Shown here: positions 61,601 through 64,000 of the stretch, piece after piece
How positions within the stretch are numbered: position 1 is the stretch's first letter
Layout of the letters: every line of letters begins with the position of its first letter
Assembly (NCBI RefSeq): GCF_037975245.1
Contig: NC_092561.1
Location: forward strand, 18,771,008-18,835,007
Length of the DNA: 64,000 bases
From: Apostichopus japonicus
Lineage: Eukaryota; Echinodermata; Holothuroidea; Aspidochirotida; Stichopodidae
Direction of reading: 5' to 3'
Made by a program: the position numbers and the translations under genes
The notes under the pieces: generated by a model
What the model saw: only the letters and a program-made list of their open reading frames with translations
Told to the model about the DNA's origin: nothing
Databases searched by the model: none

Positions 61601-64000
61601 CCATTGTATACTTGGACAAATTTAACTCACTTGTTCAACATCAGTCCGGTAGTTGAATGGCAAAGTAGCACATGGTAGCTCTTTCTATCATTTGATGGTA
61701 TGGTGGATGTTAATTACCAGCTGATTCCACCCTTTTATGCCAGAAAATACAAATGTATAATATATACACTACTGTGTTACAAACAACATTAATGTGAGGA
61801 ATCCATGAGAGTGCAGTAACTAAAATTACACCAAGGCATTTTGTAGAATGGGGAACAGGTATTAAGCAATTCTGAAAAGCGATGCCTATATCGTTAAGAT
61901 TGATTATTGTTTTTGTTATGATGATGAAAAAATTCACAGACAGATTTCTTAGCATTAAGATGAAGCTTGTTAGCAGTAAACCGTGTTATTACTTTACGAA
62001 TTTCAGTGTTAATAATATTTATAAGTGTGTTCAAATATTTTCCTTTGGATAATATATTCGTGTGGTCGGCATACATGGTAAAGTCCAAATTGGTAGTGCA
62101 GTTAGGAAGATTATTAATGTAAATAATAAATAGTAGTGGCCCTAGGATCAAGCCTTGAGGCGCACAACATTTCATTTCATCCAATGGAAAATGGTAGTTA
62201 GACATATAGATACAAACTGAGAACGACCAAATAAGTAGCTTTTAACCAGATTAGGGCAGTTCTACGAGTACCATAGTGAGAAAGCTAGATGTAAGAATAG
62301 AGTGATCTAAGGTATCAAAAGCTTTTGAGAGATTGAGGAAAATACCACACGCTTATTTTTGTTCTCAAAACATTCAATTTATTTGTAAGATGTGTGATGG
62401 CATGTACGGTAGATCAAACTGGTGTTGAAAAATTATGTTGTGTTTGTTTAGGATAGTGTTTTAAAATAGGGTAATATCGTACGTAATAATACCAAACAAT
62501 AAAGCTTTATTTGGCACATTAATAAAGATATTGTCAAGAAGAGTTTCGCTGTCGGGCGTTAAAAGAGTGGGCTTATTTATGAAACCTTGAAAAAAGTAGA
62601 GCTAAGAGTATTAATGAAGTGTTTTAACATCAAAATTGTTAACCGTATACTAATGTACAAATTTATGAGATACAAATTCGTAGCCTATACCAAACAATTA
62701 GTTTTTTAATGTTACTATCCTACTTGGAAGTTGACTAAAACTGTTGTCAGACTTGCATGTGATTTTGTAGCTGTAGGAGTTACATTGATTTGAAGTTATT
62801 TGGGGGTTTGTACGGTGACTGCCTTTTTCAATGATCCTATTCACAAAATCGTTAAAATGACGCATATTATATAAGTGACCAAAACGCTAAAAATTGATTC
62901 ATCATAAACTCTTTTAAGAATTCGACGCTTAAAGTTGTAACCAGTTGTACTGATGTTAAATGAATTTCGTAAATATTTCATTTATATTTAAAAGCTTATT
63001 AATACGTCGATATCTGCTTTCACAGATAGTTGTTATACTCCCAACGTTGCCAACATCAGTTGTGAAGAGAGTCTTTTAGAAGACGGTTTAGAAGAAAGTA
63101 ACTCCATCGCGTAAGTTGCGTACATGAATTCATGCCATCGCATTTGAGTAGAATGTCAAGCATTTCATAGTATTTTAATAGTTGTATTGTAATGTACATT
63201 TGTCATTTATTATGTTAAACAAATTCCTACTTGCAAACTGAACTATTTGCATGACATTGACAAACTTCACATAGACCCATTTTACATTTAAGAAGATCGT
63301 TCAATGTTTTGTATTTTTCTTCGGTTTTCATTTACAGGACAATTATGGATCTTTCATCGAATTCACAGAATATTGAAGTCCGTTGTTCATACTGTAAAGA
63401 TTATTTTACAGAACCCAAGCGTTTACCATGTTTTCATCGATTTTGTAAGGGATGCTTGGCAAAAGTAGTACAAGTGCACCATGAAAAGCATTTGGAATGT
63501 CCTACATGCTCACACACGTGTAACATACCAGATAAAGGATTGGATGGCTTCAAAACAGACTATCACATGGAAAAGATAGTAGAATTTCAAAAGTTTAAGT
63601 CTTTGTTCATCGCAAAAGCTATCAATGACTGTTTTGGCTGTTCCGAAGAATCTATACCTATGGTTGCTTACTGTTTTAAATGTAAAAACTTTCTATGTGA
63701 CCGATGTTACCAACTTCATCTTACAAACAAGATCATAGATGATCATAAAGAGAAAGTGATATCCGCCAAGGATTGCGCATCAGACGGTTTCGATTTGCAA
63801 AAATATTTATGTCTAAAGGAACCTGAGAAGTGTGATGTACACGTTGAGTTAACAGTCGATCTTTGCTGCTCGACTTGCAATAACATCCCAGTGTGTTTGA
63901 CATGCGCTACTGTTGGTCATGCAGAACATGATACTTGTGGTATGAAGTCTCTCGCTGCAAAAGAGGAGAAAAAGTTCATTTCAGTGAAAGAAGATCTGGA
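58584..64000 (+). CDS. DED-RING-B-box TRIM-like E3 ligase gene, right copy (runs off window)
   Basis: Exons 58584-58619 or 59536-59571, 60271-60537, 63026-63110 and 63338 to past 64000 join in phase (1, 1, 2) with no stop. Predicted order: MDGTDGSPTG; DED-like domain residues about 11-98; acidic linker 99-127; RING from about 143; B-box 1 and 2; start of the coiled coil at the window edge. RING proteins of this layout transfer ubiquitin to substrates. A DED would let it join caspase-8/FADD-like assemblies. The coiled coil and propeller should follow, as in the left copy. Every exon boundary is conserved with the left copy, which argues for an expressed gene. Confidence 0.75.
59536..59571 (+). 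CDS. Start exon A, right copy
   Basis: CAG at 59533-59535, ATG at 59544, encodes MDGTDGSPTG, donor G|GTATGA. The nearer of the two start exons to the DED exon. The AG before it implies a 5' noncoding exon not identified. Confidence 0.55.
60271..60537 (+). CDS. Death-effector-like exon, right copy
   Basis: 267 bp between TTCCTTCAG and CAGG|GTAAGTG. The translation runs from FGLFKLYVADQLTNPDIKKL through GFVNKLVDRGIIKETDIS and RLLKALNQLKLCGIQEDV. Predicted six helices; the pattern [FL]xxLxxxGxxxxxxxSxLxxxL matches helices 3-5 of caspase-8, FADD and c-FLIP DEDs. The RxDL motif usual in helix 6 is not evident (GIQEDV instead). A CARD or death domain is less likely but possible. Confidence 0.65.
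60538..63025. other. Intron of right DED-TRIM copy
   Basis: Longer than the left counterpart (1.3 kb) because of LINE DNA at 61.7-62.6 kb. A frame at 60576-60821 is homologous intron DNA. Between 60860 and 61350, phrases such as GGTCAA(T/A)AGATGTCAAA recur, decayed short repeats. Confidence 0.6.
61710..62625 (-). mobile_element. LINE fragment, CR1/Jockey type, internally deleted
   Basis: On the minus strand: end of endonuclease (KPTLLTPDSETLLDNIFINV, 62590-62470), then directly RT N-terminal text (NKHNIIFQHQFDLPYMPSHIL, FPQSLKSF), then PQGLILGPLLFIIYINNLPN, FTMYADHTNIL and STKCLGVILVTALSW. About 300 residues normally between endonuclease and RT are missing. YADD reads YADH, so it is inactive. 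Confidence 0.75.
63026..63110 (+). CDS. Linker exon, right copy
   Basis: 85 bp between TTTCACAG and GC|GTAAGT. Encodes SCYTPNVANISCEES and the acidic LLEDGLEESN. Phase (2,2) fits its neighbours. Function unknown; it is a flexible connector between DED and RING. Confidence 0.65.
63338..64000 (+). CDS. RING and B-box exon, right copy (truncated by window)
   Basis: Acceptor TTTACAG at 63331-63337. RING: CSYCKDYF, LPCFHRFCKGC, CPTCSHTC. B-box 1: CFGCSEES, CFKCKNFLCDRC, HLTNKIIDDH. B-box 2: CDVHVELTVDLCCSTC, CLTCATVGHAEHDTC. The stretch MKSLAAKEEKKFISVKEDLE starts the coiled coil. Most differences from the left copy are outside zinc ligands. An internal ATG (63345) lies a few codons into the exon and could serve as a DED-less start. 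Confidence 0.85.

Overview
The window looks like nuclear DNA of a marine invertebrate deuterostome, most likely an echinoderm and perhaps a sea cucumber. The DNA is AT-rich, with small GT-AG exons spread over large introns, many microsatellites, LINE remnants and hAT-type MITEs. The genes are animal-type: a Tie-like Ig/EGF receptor and TRIM-type E3 ligases. The species assignment is inference; no marker gene is present.

Left end (0.4-4.6 kb, + strand): five consecutive phase-1 exons encode one Ig-like module and three EGF-like modules in the order found in Tie/angiopoietin receptors. No kinase or fibronectin exons are seen, so the model is partial. From 7.0 to 15.4 kb lies repeat-derived DNA. 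The 7.03-10.70 kb block recurs in direct orientation at 32.67-36.77 kb. Its right part, which carries the C-terminal end of a LINE reverse transcriptase, is also tandemly duplicated at 9.94-12.56 and 12.58-15.35 kb together with a hAT-like MITE. A frameshifted THAP zinc-finger start lies at 16.5 kb.

The largest structure is a long inverted duplication. The left arm (about 19.3/20.8-27.45 kb) pairs with the right arm (about 50.77 kb to the window end), separated by about 23 kb. Each arm carries a paralogue of one gene, and the two genes are transcribed away from each other. The exon order is: a 36-bp start exon present twice in tandem, a death-effector-like (DED) exon, a short acidic linker exon, and a large exon with RING, two B-boxes, coiled coil and a beta-propeller-like C-terminus. 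A DED joined to a TRIM E3 ligase suggests a ubiquitin ligase for death-fold or innate immune signalling. The left copy carries two single-base frameshifts. The right copy is open as far as the window edge.

The spacer between the arms holds a second direct-repeat cluster (27.3-29.7 kb), a stray piece of DED-TRIM intron 3 (28.1 kb), the second segmental-duplication copy, a promoter-like region (38.2-38.5 kb) and a large decayed intronless gene (40.57-45.74 kb). Read across its breaks, that gene has a Cys-rich N-terminus, a DUF6589-like RNase H/transposase-type core, a PIN/FEN-like nuclease region and a tesmin/TSO1-type CXC DNA-binding domain. It carries at least three in-frame stops and about eight frameshifts.

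The right arm is larger than the left because it has gained later insertions: a 241-bp hAT-type MITE with perfect TIRs and TSD whose empty site survives in the left arm, (TA)n and (GGAC)n microsatellites, a 2.2-kb LINE (54.99-57.17 kb), and an internally deleted LINE in intron 2/3. I found no rRNA, intact tRNA or CRISPR array.
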